A DNA stretch of 64,000 bases from Chloroflexota bacterium (GCA_018606645.1 JAGVRI010000015.1:1-64000), one strand, 5' to 3'. Counted from the first letter of the stretch, positions 33,686-42,545 are shown. A program made the numbers and translations. Notes: a model not told the origin generated them from the letters alone.

Positions 33686-34318
33686 TCAGCCGCCATACCG
33701 TTCCTCTTTCCACGGATCGCCCCGGTTATGGTATCCGTAACTCTCCCAGAACCCAGGGCGATCGTCGGCCAGCAGCTCGATCCCCCGCACCCACTTGGCC
33801 GACTTCCAGAAGTAGAGCGACGGCACCACCAGCCGCAACGGCCAGCCATGCTCCGGGGTGAGCTCTTCTCCGTTGTAGCGCCAGGCAAACAGATTCTCCT
33901 CCCGCAAAAAATCCTCGAGCGACAGGTTGGTGGTGAATCCCCGTTCGGCGTGGACCAGCACGAAGCGGGCCTCCGGTTTGAGTTGCACATGGCGAAGCAC
34001 CTCGTGGGTGCTGACCCCCTCCCAGCGGGTGTCCAGCTTGGACCAACCGGTGACGCAATGGATATCGGCCACGACTTCCCGGGTCGGCAACTGGCGAAAC
34101 TGATCGAATGTCCACCGCTTCTCCTCTTCCACCAGGCCCCAAATGCGGAAATCCCAGGAATCGCGGTCAAAGGACGGAACCGGCCCGTAGTGCAGGACGG
34201 GGAACCGGTCGGTGACATACTGCCCGGGCGGCACGCGGCGCCGTTCGAGTTCGTGACCTCCCCCTGTCTCTCCCGTTCCGAAACGCGGCTCATTTCTAAA
34301 GGGAACCCTGAATCTCAT
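33686..34318 (-). CDS. Sulfite oxidase-like molybdopterin-binding protein (YedY/MsrP-like)
   Basis: 210-residue molybdenum-cofactor domain. Start ATG 34318 behind AAAGGA; a longer in-frame start is not conserved. Motifs: PVLHYGPVPSFDRDSWDFRIWGLV, DIHCVTGWSKLDTRWEGV with the Mo-ligating Cys (HCVTGWS) and GWPLRLVVPSLYFWKSAKWVRGIEL. There is no signal peptide, so unlike MsrP it appears cytoplasmic. Physiological substrate unknown. It stands alone, with spoVS downstream. Confidence 0.88.
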   Translation of the reverse strand: MRFRVPFRNEPRFGTGETGGGHELERRRVPPGQYVTDRFPVLHYGPVPSFDRDSWDFRIWGLVEEEKRWTFDQFRQLPTREVVADIHCVTGWSKLDTRWEGVSTHEVLRHVQLKPEARFVLVHAERGFTTNLSLEDFLREENLFAWRYNGEELTPEHGWPLRLVVPSLYFWKSAKWVRGIELLADDRPGFWESYGYHNRGDPWKEERYGG

Positions 34319-34525
34319 TGTTGTTTCCTTTCGCGGCGATCGTCTCTGCTCCAGAGGATACCCCATCCGCTGCGATATGTCCGTGAGCGTCATCACCCAC
34401 GCCGGTCCTGCCGGAAGGCTCGGCGTGGACAGACCTCTCTTCATCCCCCGTTCCTCTCCGGGCAACGGCCTGTCAACGAATGGATCTTCTCCCCCTTCGC
34501 CCCGGCAATGGCTCGATTCCGGGCT
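34319..34525. other. Intergenic, divergent genes
   Basis: Part of a 317-nt gap between the molybdopterin protein gene and the CBM48 gene. No coding sequence with good support; the only clear signal is the rightward promoter at 34526-34554. Confidence 0.5.
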
Positions 34526-34554
34526 TTGACACTTTTCCTGGAGTGCGTTATAAT
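34526..34554 (+). promoter_or_regulatory. Consensus promoter of the CBM48 gene
   Basis: TTGACA (34526-34531), 17-nt spacer, TATAAT (34549-34554). Leader of about 75 nt to ATG 34636. Confidence 0.85.
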
Positions 34555-34635
34555 GAGCAGCGGAAGGGAGCGAAAAGGCCTCTGGATCGGTCGGGGCCGC
34601 CGATCCGCGTGACCACGGAATGACAGGGAGGGACC

Positions 34636-34962
34636 ATGATTAGAAAAGAGCCAACGGGCAAAAAAGACCTGGTGCGGGTGACCTTTGAGGTGTCCTCCAC
34701 CTTGTGGGCCGAGCGGGTCAACCTGGTCGGCGAGTTCAACGACTGGGACACGACCGCTACCCCTCTGACCCGCAGCCGCTCCGATGCCAACTGGAAAGTG
34801 ACCCTGGAGTTGCCGGCTGGCCGCCGCTATCGTTTCCGCTACCTGGTCGATGGTAAGCAATGGATGAACGACTGGGTGGCCGATGACTATGTCGAGAACC
34901 CCTACGGCTCGTACGACTCGGTGGTGGACCTGACCCACGTCCCGGAAGGCATCTCGGGCTGA
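34636..34962 (+). CDS. Stand-alone CBM48/AMPK-type glycogen-binding domain protein
   Basis: 108 residues, almost all one beta-sandwich: VRVTFEVSSTLWAERVNLVGEFNDWD, then WKVTLELPAGRRYRFRYLVDGKQWMNDW, and VENPYGSYDSVVDL. The Trp/Lys glycan-binding residues (WKVTLEL, DGKQW) are present. Small CBM48 proteins of this kind are thought to bind glycogen or starch without catalysis. DUF429 gene follows after 3 bases. Confidence 0.92.
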   Translation: MIRKEPTGKKDLVRVTFEVSSTLWAERVNLVGEFNDWDTTATPLTRSRSDANWKVTLELPAGRRYRFRYLVDGKQWMNDWVADDYVENPYGSYDSVVDLTHVPEGISG

Positions 34963-34965
34963 GCT

Positions 34966-35754
34966 GTGCGCTGTATCGGAATTGACCTGGCCTGGTCACC
35001 GCGCCATCGGTCGGGCGGGGCGGTCTTGTCAGCGGACGGCCACCTGCTGGAAGCCACGGCTACCCTCGGTAGCGATGAGGAGATCGTGGCGTTCGTCACC
35101 AGCGCCATCCCGGCCGGCCAACCGGGCCTGGTGGCAGTGGACGCCCCGCTGGCCGTTCCCAACGAAACGGGGACCCGCCCCTGCGATCGACAGGTGGCGG
35201 AGGTCTTTGGCCCATTTCAGGCTGCCCCCTATCCGGCCAATCGGCGCCTCCTAGGCCGCTACGGAGGGCTGCGCGCCGAATCGATCCGAAAGCGACTTCA
35301 GGCCGTGGGCTTTCGTTTCGATCCCCGGATCGCCTGTCAGACCCCTGCTCGGCAGGTGTTTGAGGTCTTTCCCCATCCGGCGGCCGTGTCGCTCTTTGAC
35401 CTGGACCAAACCCTCAAGTACAAAACCCGGCCTGGACGGGGATACCTGCTCCGCTGGCGCGAGTTAGAACGCTTGCGTGGTCACCTGGCGTCGCTGTCGC
35501 TGGCCCAACCACCCCTCCGCCTGCCGCCGACCGTGGCCCAAATGCCGATTGAGGGGCAGCGGGGCCAGGCCCTCAAAGAGGCAGAGGACCTGCTGGATGC
35601 CCTGCTGTGCGCCTATACCGCGCTCTATGCCTGGGTGCACGGCCCCGGCGGCTATGCCGTCTTTGGTCTGGACCCCTGCGATGGCGGGGAGGAACAGGGT
35701 CACATCCTGGTGCCGATGACGCCGCGCATGTGGCAACGGATCAGGGCGAGATAG
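34966..35754 (+). CDS. DUF429 protein (predicted RNase H-like fold)
   Basis: 262 residues, GTG start. DUF429 signature: CIGIDLAWSPR at the start (RNase H-like first strand with Asp), LVAVDAPLAVPN, GTRPCDRQV, QVFEVFPHPAAV, LKYKTRPG and ALKEAEDLLDALLCAYTAL with the acidic residues. The fold suggests a nuclease or ATPase, but activity is unknown. It is probably co-transcribed with the CBM48 gene. Confidence 0.88.
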   Translation: MRCIGIDLAWSPRHRSGGAVLSADGHLLEATATLGSDEEIVAFVTSAIPAGQPGLVAVDAPLAVPNETGTRPCDRQVAEVFGPFQAAPYPANRRLLGRYGGLRAESIRKRLQAVGFRFDPRIACQTPARQVFEVFPHPAAVSLFDLDQTLKYKTRPGRGYLLRWRELERLRGHLASLSLAQPPLRLPPTVAQMPIEGQRGQALKEAEDLLDALLCAYTALYAWVHGPGGYAVFGLDPCDGGEEQGHILVPMTPRMWQRIRAR

Positions 35755-36099
35755 AGGGAGCGTTCTGCGCCTAGGAGGATGGGTCGGGGTCCGGAAGGGG
35801 CCTTTCAACGAATAGGAAACGAATCAACGAATGGACGCAGTCTCCCTCCCCCGACGCCGCAGGGGAGGGCTTTGGTGGGCAGCTTTTTGGAGTGAGGAGG
35901 ATGTAAGCCGGAATTGATTTCGGCTTACGGCCTCCCGCAGGGTGGGAATCTGCGGGAGGTGATGCCAGCCGAAGGCTGGGCAGGGACGATTTCAATCGCG
36001 GCTGCCAAACCTGATGAAATGAGTAGAATCGTACTGTAACATGCTGTGCTCCAACAGTTATGCTCTGAATACAATTGCGGAAATAAGCCAAATGGAGTA
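35755..36099. other. Intergenic with hairpin cluster
   Basis: 345 nt between the DUF429 gene and the LysM/PA14 promoter. It holds the triple hairpin block 35903-35979 and AT-rich promoter DNA. No coding potential seen. Confidence 0.5.
35903..35979. repeat. Three consecutive hairpins
   Basis: GTAAGCCG/CGGCTTAC (35903-35928), CCTCCCGCAG/CTGCGGGAGG (35931-35959) and CCAGCC/GGCTGG (35965-35979) lie side by side, 2-5 nt apart. No T run. Could be a termination cluster, a mobile-element remnant or a small structured RNA. Confidence 0.45.
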
Positions 36100-36128
36100 T
36101 TGCCATAAAATCAAATTTGATGTATAAT
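36100..36128 (+). promoter_or_regulatory. Promoter of the LysM/PA14 gene
   Basis: TTGCCA (36100-36105), 17-nt spacer, TATAAT (36123-36128), in locally AT-rich DNA. Start about 36135. Confidence 0.75.
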
Positions 36129-36189
36129 ATTTGACATGAGTAAATCCATACGACATTCTCTTGATCATGGAGAAAAAGGAGTGGAATCG

Positions 36190-37389
36190 ATGAAAAACCG
36201 TGTGTTGATTGTGCTGTCTGTAGTGGCCATGCTGCTGATGAGCCTGCCCCTCACCGGTCAGGCCAGTAGCTGCGATCCGGTCCGCCATGTGGTCAAAGCC
36301 GGGGAGAACCTGACCCAGATTGCCCGCGCTTACGGCGTCACGGTGGCGGCGATTGTCAGCGCCAATCACCTGTGGAACCCCAACCTCATCTACGTAGGGC
36401 AGGTGTTGTTGATTCCGGTGCCCTGCACGACGCCTCCGAGCGGGGGGTGCACTGCCATCCATATTGTCAAGCGCGGGGAATACCTCAAGGCCATCGCCCT
36501 GCGCTATCGCACTACCGTCTCGGTGCTGGTCCAGCTCAACAATATCAGCAATCCCAACCTGATCTATCCCGGCCAGCGCCTCAAGGTCCCGGTGGCCTGC
36601 CCCCGGCCCACCCCCACCCCGACCCCAAGCCCCGTCGCCAAACCGTGGAAGGGACAATACTGGGATAACCGCCTGCTCAGCGGCAGCCCCAAGTTCACCC
36701 GCGACGAGACCTTGGTCAACTTTAACTGGGGGACCAAAGGACCCGGTGGAGGGATCGGGGGCACCAACTTTTCCGCCCGCTGGACGCGGACCCGCTATTT
36801 TGATGCCGGGCGCTACCGTTTCAATGTCGAGGTCGATGACGGGGTTCGGGTCTGGCTGGATGGCATCTTGATCATTGACGAATGGCACGACACACCGCCC
36901 AAATACTATTTCACCGACAAAGATGTCAGCTCCGGCAACCACACGTTAAAGATCGACTATTACCAGAATCAGGGGACGGCGCAGATCCGATTCTGGATCG
37001 ACCGCCTGGATGCGCCGACGGCCTGGAAGGGCGAGTTCTTTAACAACGCCAACCTGAGCGGCTCCCCGGTGGCTACCCAGTTCTACCCGACGGTGGATTT
37101 CGACTGGGGCAACAAGTCGCCGGCGCCGGGGGTCACCGCCGACTATTTCTCCGCCCGCTTTAGCGGCGAGTTCCAGTTTGCGGGCGGCAAGTATCAGTTC
37201 CTGGCGACTGCCGACGATGGCATCCGCATCTATCTCGATGACACCCTGATCCTGGACCAGTGGCATGTGACGGCGGTGAGGACCTATACCGTGGACGTAG
37301 ACATTGCGGCCGGAAAGCACCAGGTGCGGGTGGAATACTTTGAGAACAATGGGGTAGCGGTGTGCAAGCTACGCTGGACTCAGAAATAA
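36190..37389 (+). CDS. Secreted protein with two LysM and two PA14 domains
   Basis: 399 residues from ATG 36190 (AAGGAG upstream; an upstream in-frame ATG at 36136 falls at the transcription start). Signal peptide [20 protein letters not shown]...GQASS; LysM 1 (about 34-78, [18 protein letters not shown]), LysM 2 (about 93-137, [18 protein letters not shown]), a PTPTPTPSP linker, then PA14 at about 152-272 ([22 protein letters not shown]) and about 276-397 ([22 protein letters not shown]). LysM would anchor it to peptidoglycan or chitin-like glycans; PA14 binds sugars. Probably a surface glycan-binding protein. Confidence 0.93.
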   Translation: MKNRVLIVLSVVAMLLMSLPLTGQASSCDPVRHVVKAGENLTQIARAYGVTVAAIVSANHLWNPNLIYVGQVLLIPVPCTTPPSGGCTAIHIVKRGEYLKAIALRYRTTVSVLVQLNNISNPNLIYPGQRLKVPVACPRPTPTPTPSPVAKPWKGQYWDNRLLSGSPKFTRDETLVNFNWGTKGPGGGIGGTNFSARWTRTRYFDAGRYRFNVEVDDGVRVWLDGILIIDEWHDTPPKYYFTDKDVSSGNHTLKIDYYQNQGTAQIRFWIDRLDAPTAWKGEFFNNANLSGSPVATQFYPTVDFDWGNKSPAPGVTADYFSARFSGEFQFAGGKYQFLATADDGIRIYLDDTLILDQWHVTAVRTYTVDVDIAAGKHQVRVEYFENNGVAVCKLRWTQK

Positions 37390-37415
37390 ATCCATAGACA
37401 GGAAGGGAAGGTTCC

Positions 37416-38063
37416 ATGTTTGTCAAAGATCGGATGTCCAAACACCCCTTGACCATCGGTCCGGAGGAGTCGATCTCGAACACGCACCGGTACATGAAGG
37501 AGCAACGGATTGAACATCTGCCGGTGGTAGACAAGACCGGCCGGCTGATCGGGATCGTGACCGATGATGACCTACTGAAAGCCGAGCCATCCAGTGCGAC
37601 CTCGCTCAGTGTGTGGGAGATCCATTCGCTCCTCGACCGGATCCAGGTCAAAGATGTAATGGTCCGCGAGGTGATCACCACCACCGAGGATACGCCGATC
37701 GAAGAGGCGGCGCACATCATGCTGGAACATGAGATCGGCAGCCTGCCCGTTCTGCGCGAGGGCAAACTGGTCGGGATCATCACCGAGAGCGATCTGTTCC
37801 GCACCTTCATGGAGCTGTTCGCCGCCCGTCAGAAGGGACTGCGCATCACCATGGAGGTGCCCGACCGTGAGGGAGAGCTGGCCAAGGTGGCGCAGGCCAT
37901 CGCCGATCAGGGGGGCTATATCGCCGCCTGCGGGGCGTTTGCCGCCGAAGACCCCACCAAGTGGGGGTTGGTCTTTAAAGTGCGGAATGTGAACCGGGAC
38001 AATCTGACCCAGGCCCTGTCGGCGATTGAAGGGGCGAACGTCCTCGACGTGCGAGAGGTATAG
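37416..38063 (+). CDS. CBS-pair protein with C-terminal ACT domain (AcuB-like)
   Basis: 215 residues. Two CBS motifs: MSKHPLTIGPEESISNTHRYMKEQRIEHLPVVD (about 7-55) and DVMVREVITTTEDTPIEEAAHIMLEHEIGSLPVL (about 80-130), which bind adenosyl nucleotides, and an ACT domain (LRITMEVPDREGELAKVAQAIADQGGYI, about 145-215), which binds small ligands such as amino acids. AcuB of Bacillus has this layout. Acts as a sensor of energy or amino-acid state; partner unknown. SD GGAAGGGAAGG. Confidence 0.92.
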   Translation: MFVKDRMSKHPLTIGPEESISNTHRYMKEQRIEHLPVVDKTGRLIGIVTDDDLLKAEPSSATSLSVWEIHSLLDRIQVKDVMVREVITTTEDTPIEEAAHIMLEHEIGSLPVLREGKLVGIITESDLFRTFMELFAARQKGLRITMEVPDREGELAKVAQAIADQGGYIAACGAFAAEDPTKWGLVFKVRNVNRDNLTQALSAIEGANVLDVREV

Positions 38064-38087
38064 CCGGGCATCCTTTGTTTCCAAAAG

Positions 38088-38129
38088 ACAAACCCGCTCT
38101 GGACCGGTTCCGGTCCAGAGCGGGTTTGT
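38088..38129. terminator. Strong bidirectional terminator
   Basis: 20-bp perfect stem ACAAACCCGCTCTGGACCGG (38088-38107) with its complement (38110-38129), 2-nt centre. It lies between the convergent CBS-ACT and zinc-ribbon genes. The T-rich flanks (TTTGTGTT rightward; TTTGTCTTTTGG leftward) suit both directions. Confidence 0.85.
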
Positions 38130-38135
38130 GTTCCT

Positions 38136-39038
38136 CTATCTCCAGTAAAAGAACCGTTCTTCGCTGGACGGACTCAAAGGGGTGTAGGTCGCGTCCGTTC
38201 CAGAACCCTGACGCACGATTTGCACCCGCCAATAGTAGGTCCGGTCCGTTTCCTGGTCGGCCCGCAGGTAGAGCAGCCGGTCCACGAACCAGGAGGTGGC
38301 CTGCACGCAGACCTGCGTGCCCGCCGCCGCGCCGTTTTCGGTCCAGCGGACCATCACCAGGTAGCATTCATCGCTTCGCAGGGTGTGGGAGCTGCTCCAA
38401 ACCAGCTCGATGATCGCATTCGACCCGGCGAACGGTTCGCCATTGGCCGGGCGGACGAGGCGGGGGGGCGCGATGGTCGGCAGTGGGGTCGGCGTATCGG
38501 TGGGCGTCGTCCGGGGGGTCGGGGTCCACGTCGGCCAGACACGGGTAGGCGTCGCCGTCGGCGTGGTCGTTGCGGTTGGGGTTGGGGTCTCGGTCGGCGT
38601 CGGGGTCAGGGTCGGCGTTGGGGTCAGACTGGGGGTGGGCGTCGCGGTTGGCGTGTCGGTCGGGGTCGGGGTCACCGAAGGGGTGAGGGACGGAGTGAGG
38701 GTCGGCACCTCCACGAGGACCGGCACCTCGCTGACCACGGCCTGGACCGCGTCCACGGCCACCGCTGGCTGAAGGTGGCGGATCGCGCCCCACAACCAGG
38801 TGCCCACCATCCCGACCAGTACCAATCCGATCAGGAGCACTGCCCCGACCGCAATGGGCCGCCACCAATCGCGCCGCAGCGGTTCGCCGCAGGTGGGACA
38901 GATTTCCAGGTCACGGCTGCTGGCTGCTCCGCAGACCCGACACCGCACCCGGCCTGATGGCCGTTGAGGCTTGCCACATTGGGGACAGACCCTCTGTCCC
39001 AGACGCAGATCGGCCCCGCAACGACTACATCTTCGCAC
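38136..39038 (-). CDS. Zinc-ribbon membrane protein with Thr/Pro-rich stalk
   Basis: 300 residues, GTG start with GGAG upstream. Two N-terminal zinc ribbons ([19 protein letters not shown] at 4-22; [19 protein letters not shown] at 33-51), a helix (about 62-87), a TPTPT stalk of about 90 residues, and a C-terminal beta domain ([36 protein letters not shown]) resembling a fibronectin-III or bacterial Ig-like domain. The ribbons sit in the cytoplasm and the stalk outside. Role unknown. The stalk codons produce the low-complexity DNA at 38470-38710. Confidence 0.85.
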   Translation of the reverse strand: MRRCSRCGADLRLGQRVCPQCGKPQRPSGRVRCRVCGAASSRDLEICPTCGEPLRRDWWRPIAVGAVLLIGLVLVGMVGTWLWGAIRHLQPAVAVDAVQAVVSEVPVLVEVPTLTPSLTPSVTPTPTDTPTATPTPSLTPTPTLTPTPTETPTPTATTTPTATPTRVWPTWTPTPRTTPTDTPTPLPTIAPPRLVRPANGEPFAGSNAIIELVWSSSHTLRSDECYLVMVRWTENGAAAGTQVCVQATSWFVDRLLYLRADQETDRTYYWRVQIVRQGSGTDATYTPLSPSSEERFFYWR

Positions 39039-39067
39039 CGCGCCACTCCGTGGTCTACCGGGTTCGA

Positions 39068-40342
39068 CTAGAACAGACGGGTCCAGTCAATCGGCGGCAG
39101 GGGATTGACCACATCCTGCCAGGTGATAAACAGCATCAGCGCCACCAGCAGCATCATCCCGATGAGATGGATCAGCCCTTCTTTGGCCGGGGCGACGCGC
39201 CGACCGCGGATGCCCTCCACCAGGACAAACAGGATCCGTCCTCCGTCGAGCCCCGGCAGCGGCAAGAGATTGGTCACCGCCAGGGCTACCCCCAGACTGC
39301 CCATCAATTGCATCACCGGGAACCACCAGCCGGTGTCGAGCGAGTATTGCACCGCATCGCCCACCAACTGTCCCACGCCCACCGGACCCACCGGTCGGGC
39401 CAGCTCGGCCGGGATCAGCCCCCGGATCACCTGGATCGGGACGGTCAGGATAAAGGCGGTCAGGGCCACCGTCTGCCTCAGACCAGCCCAGATGGCCTCG
39501 TACCAGGGGTAGCGTTTGACCGTCATGCGCGGGCGGAGGGCAATGCCCATCGGCCCTTCGCCGGGGGGCGGCTCAAGGCGGGGCACGACCGAGATGTCGA
39601 GCATCTCCTCCCCTCGTTGCACCTGGAGCCGGATAGGCTGGCCGAGGTGGGCCTGGGTATACTCTTGGAGAGTGCGCACGGTCAGGATCTCGGTATCATC
39701 GGCGCGGAGGACGATGTCACCCGGTTGAAGCCCGGCCGCCTCAGCAGGCGAGCCAGGCGCGACCGTGTCCACCACCGCGTTCTGCGGTTCAGCCAGAGCG
39801 GGCGCCCCCAAGCCGAAGGCCAGCGAGAAGAAGGCAATGGCCATCAGCAGGTTCATGGCCGCTCCGGCGGCCAACACGCCGAGGCGGACCAGTTTGCCCT
39901 TGCTCGCCAGGCTGCCTGGGGCGGAGGGATCCTCTTCCCCGCGCATCCTGGCAAAGCCGCCGAAGGGAATGGCATTGACCGAAAAGATCGTGCCGGGGTC
40001 CCAGAAATCCACCCGACCCACCGCCGCCTCGTCTGTATCCTCTGCGCCGGCTTCGCGCAGGTCGGTCAGGACAGGGCGGCCCTTGCCCTGAGTGGAGATG
40101 TGGACCACCACCCGCGAGCCAATGCCGATCCCTTCTGGCACGGGGAAACGGCGGGGGATGACGATCTCCCGACCATCCACGACCATTTTCCCCGCCGTTT
40201 TCCAAAAGGTCAAGAGGCGGGGCGGGTAGCCAAAACCAAACTCCTCGACCACCACCCCCGCTCTCTTGGCCGCTAGATAGTGTCCCAGTTCATGGATAAA
40301 CACCAGGACACTCAGCGCGATCACCAACGACAGAAGTGTCAC
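39068..40342 (-). CDS. rseP: Site-2 intramembrane zinc metalloprotease with PDZ domain (RseP-like)
   Basis: 424 residues. M50 motif HELGH (about 18-22) in the first helix and the partner LPLPGLDGG (about 357-365, the zinc Asp) near the end; a PDZ domain between (VVDTVAPGSPAEAAGLQPGDIVLRADDTEI, about 190-270). Cleaves membrane-bound anti-sigma factors or remnant signal peptides inside the membrane. It is the last gene of the mvaD-iscUX-rseP operon, 18 bases after iscUX. Substrate is not indicated locally. Confidence 0.95.
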   Translation of the reverse strand: MTLLSLVIALSVLVFIHELGHYLAAKRAGVVVEEFGFGYPPRLLTFWKTAGKMVVDGREIVIPRRFPVPEGIGIGSRVVVHISTQGKGRPVLTDLREAGAEDTDEAAVGRVDFWDPGTIFSVNAIPFGGFARMRGEEDPSAPGSLASKGKLVRLGVLAAGAAMNLLMAIAFFSLAFGLGAPALAEPQNAVVDTVAPGSPAEAAGLQPGDIVLRADDTEILTVRTLQEYTQAHLGQPIRLQVQRGEEMLDISVVPRLEPPPGEGPMGIALRPRMTVKRYPWYEAIWAGLRQTVALTAFILTVPIQVIRGLIPAELARPVGPVGVGQLVGDAVQYSLDTGWWFPVMQLMGSLGVALAVTNLLPLPGLDGGRILFVLVEGIRGRRVAPAKEGLIHLIGMMLLVALMLFITWQDVVNPLPPIDWTRLF

Positions 40343-40360
40343 ACCCTCACCTCATTTCCC

Positions 40361-41002
40361 CTAGCCGGACCGGATTTCGTGCCAGGCCAACTGCAGCTTC
40401 TCCAATTGTTCCTCGCTCACCGCATCCGGATTGTCATCGAAGCCAGGTAGTTTCAGGATCATCTTGAACAGATTGGTCAGGCTCAGGTCCATCGGCTCGA
40501 CATCGGGATAGGCACTGTTCAACGCCCGCACCATCCGGCCAAAGTCGTGCCAGTGGAGCGGCTCTCGCGCCTCGGCGGAATCGCGAGGTTCGGCGACCTC
40601 TTGATCGACCAACGCCGCCGCCTTTTGCACCTCCCCGCGTCGAGTATAATAGTCGGCCAGCGCCGCCCGCAGCGCATCGGCTGCCAACACCGAGCAGTGC
40701 ATCTTGATCGGAGGCAGTCCGTCCAGCGCCTCAGCAATCGCCCGGTTGGTGACTTCCAGCGCCTGGTCAATGGTCTTGCCCTTGATCAACTCGGTGGCCA
40801 TGGAGCTGGTGGCAATCGCCGCGCCGCAGCCAAAGGTCCGGAATTTGATGTCGGTAATCACGTTATCCTGGATCTTGAGCGACATCTCCATCAGGTCGCC
40901 GCACACCGGGTTGCCCACCCGGCCGACGCCGTCCGCATCCTCAATGACCCCCACATTGCGGGGATTCATGAAATGGTCCATCACTTTATCACTGTATTGC
41001 AA
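40361..41002 (-). CDS. IscU-IscX fusion: Fe-S scaffold with C-terminal IscX domain
   Basis: 213 residues. Residues 1-125 are a IscU/NifU-N scaffold: start QYSDKVMDHFMNPRNVG, ligand Cys34 (GNPVCGD), Cys59 (RTFGCGAA), Cys103 (MHCSVLAADAL). After a linker, residues 149-210 match IscX over its full length: LHWHDF, ALNSAYPDVEP, FDDNPDA and LQLAWHEI, against E. coli IscX LKWTDS, ALYDAYPDLDP, FDDDPQA, ILLVWLDE. TTG start at 41002 behind GGAGG; the longer upstream frame overlaps mvaD. IscX is normally a separate protein that tunes IscS and binds iron, so the fusion puts scaffold and regulator in one chain. No iscS is nearby. Confidence 0.87.
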   Translation of the reverse strand: MQYSDKVMDHFMNPRNVGVIEDADGVGRVGNPVCGDLMEMSLKIQDNVITDIKFRTFGCGAAIATSSMATELIKGKTIDQALEVTNRAIAEALDGLPPIKMHCSVLAADALRAALADYYTRRGEVQKAAALVDQEVAEPRDSAEAREPLHWHDFGRMVRALNSAYPDVEPMDLSLTNLFKMILKLPGFDDNPDAVSEEQLEKLQLAWHEIRSG

Positions 41003-41037
41003 CTTGAACCTCCGCTTAACATTCCCTTCAATTCGGT

Positions 41038-42018
41038 TCAAAACAAGTGTTGATCGGTCAGCCGTACGCCGTCTCCGGGCCCACTGACCACGACGCTCTG
41101 GACGCCCGACAGGTTCCGCAGCCGCGTTTCCACCTCTCCCGCCGCGCCGGCTAAACAGAGACAATGGACGTTCGGGCCGGCGTCGATGGTGAAATAGACC
41201 GACAACCCTTCCTCGCGCCAGGCCCGTACCGCCTGCATCACCTGCACCGTGGCCGGCTGCCAGTAGAGCAGGGACGGGCGCGAGGTCATCATCACTCCAT
41301 GTAGGGCCAACGCGTCGGCTTCGGCTGCCTCTCCCAGCCGGGCCAGGTCCCGCCGCTGAATCCCTTCCATCGCTGCGGAGAGCAACTCCGGCACCCACGC
41401 CAACCGCGCCGCGTAGAATGGACTGGTCCGCGCCAGCCTATGGCCGGTGGACGAACTGACCGCCTTGGGGCGATGTTCCACTACGGCCACGACATCGCGA
41501 AGGTCCCAATGCTCCGGCGGCGCCACCTGACGGGCCCATGAGGTTTCGTCGGTGTCGCCTTCCCACAGGGTAAACCCGCCCGGCACCGAGCGGCAAGCAG
41601 ACCCAGAACCCTGCCGGGCCAGCCTCGACAACGCCGCCTCGCTCATCTCCAGCCCGGCTGCCCGGACGGCGGCCAGCGACAGGGCGGCAAAGCCAGAGGC
41701 CGATGAGGCCAGCCCGGTGCCCACCGGAAAGTTATTCACGCTGACCACCCGCGCCCGGTCGTCGATCCCGGCCAGCGCCCGCACCCGGTCGAGGTGGGCT
41801 ACGATCCGGTCCCAGGCCGGCCCGCTCACCGGCTGATGATCGATTGTAACCGCATCCTTGCGGTACCCCGGTCGGTACTCGACCGTGGTCACCGTGGTCA
41901 GGGCGGCCAGGTTCATCGAAAGCGACGGGTTGGCCGGCAGGTTCAATGCCTCATCAACCTTGCCCCAAAATTTGACAAAGGCAATGTTCGGGTGGGCAAC
42001 CGCCGTCGCTTTCCTCAT
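41038..42018 (-). CDS. mvaD: Diphosphomevalonate (or phosphomevalonate) decarboxylase
   Basis: 326-residue GHMP enzyme of the mevalonate route. Motifs: HPNIAFVKFWGKVDEALNLPANPSLSMNL (start, with the catalytic Lys-type segment), FPVGTGLASSASGFAALS (ATP loop) and AVSSSTGHRL. In some Chloroflexota (Roseiflexus) a protein of this family is a phosphomevalonate decarboxylase used with isopentenyl phosphate kinase; sequence alone does not settle which. It starts an operon with the IscU-IscX fusion (35-base gap) and rseP. Promoter at 42045-42073. Confidence 0.88.
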   Translation of the reverse strand: MRKATAVAHPNIAFVKFWGKVDEALNLPANPSLSMNLAALTTVTTVEYRPGYRKDAVTIDHQPVSGPAWDRIVAHLDRVRALAGIDDRARVVSVNNFPVGTGLASSASGFAALSLAAVRAAGLEMSEAALSRLARQGSGSACRSVPGGFTLWEGDTDETSWARQVAPPEHWDLRDVVAVVEHRPKAVSSSTGHRLARTSPFYAARLAWVPELLSAAMEGIQRRDLARLGEAAEADALALHGVMMTSRPSLLYWQPATVQVMQAVRAWREEGLSVYFTIDAGPNVHCLCLAGAAGEVETRLRNLSGVQSVVVSGPGDGVRLTDQHLF

Positions 42019-42044
42019 CGGCCCGGACCACTCTCTGTGGCCCT

Positions 42045-42073
42045 ATCTTAACACCTTTTCCAGGAACGGGCAA
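42045..42073 (-). promoter_or_regulatory. Promoter of the mvaD operon
   Basis: Minus strand: TTGCCC (complement of 42068-42073), 17-nt spacer, TAAGAT (complement of 42045-42050), about 20 nt before ATG 42018. Confidence 0.65.
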
Positions 42074-42188
42074 GTCCCTTCCTGCAAAAGACCGGGGCGA
42101 TCAAGGCCGGGAAAGGTCGCCGGATCAGGAGTAGGACCGAGCTGGCGGTACAGATCGGGGAGAGTATCAAGGAGAAGCCCGGCCGGGC

Positions 42189-42518
42189 TCAGCCTCCTTC
42201 CCTTGAGAACCAGCCTTCCTTCGCCATCACCTCGGCCACCACCCTGTTGCTCGGAGGATCCCCTCTGGCGACGAAAATGCCGACACCTTCCCCAACTGCT
42301 TCCGCCAACTCTGCAACGTCTGCATGGGTGAATCCGGGGCAAAGGAGAATCGAGTGAACCCCCTCCCGTTTCACAAGGTCCCGACACACCTCTACTGCCT
42401 GAGCCTGATTTCGGACTACTCGTACAAACAGTCTGTACTTGGGGGTCTCGATCAAACCCTTGTGCTTTTCCGGCTCCGCATCGGGAGCATGGGCAACAAA
42501 CGCTACCTTGAATGCCAT
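42189..42518 (-). CDS. DUF6506 family protein
   Basis: 109-residue conserved protein of unknown function; the whole length matches the family: FKVAFVAHAPDAEPEKHKGLIETPKYRLFVRVV, then LLCPGFTHADVAELAEAVG and GIFVARGDPPSNRVVAEVM. No catalytic motif is obvious. It sits alone behind an unusually long (about 490 nt) leader that ends in the structured element also found before the lysine-pathway genes. SD GGGAGGAGGA. Confidence 0.83.
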   Translation of the reverse strand: MAFKVAFVAHAPDAEPEKHKGLIETPKYRLFVRVVRNQAQAVEVCRDLVKREGVHSILLCPGFTHADVAELAEAVGEGVGIFVARGDPPSNRVVAEVMAKEGWFSREGG

Positions 42519-42545
42519 ACTGTCCTCCTCCCTCTCAGTGCTCCA

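Noticed and set aside
33233-34612. 459-codon plus-strand frame across spoVS and the molybdopterin protein
   Set aside because: Both genes on the other strand are well supported.
38470-38710. Short tandem repeats that could be a CRISPR or minisatellite
   Set aside because: They encode the Thr/Pro-rich stalk of the zinc-ribbon membrane protein; units vary and there are no spacers.
38957-40276. 439-codon plus-strand frame opposite rseP
   Set aside because: Shadow of the rseP gene, whose HELGH and PDZ motifs are clear.
41003-41398. 132-residue N-terminal extension of the IscU-IscX frame
   Set aside because: It overlaps mvaD antiparallel-free on the same strand in another frame, is Arg/Gly-rich, and the conserved IscU start with an SD lies at 41002.
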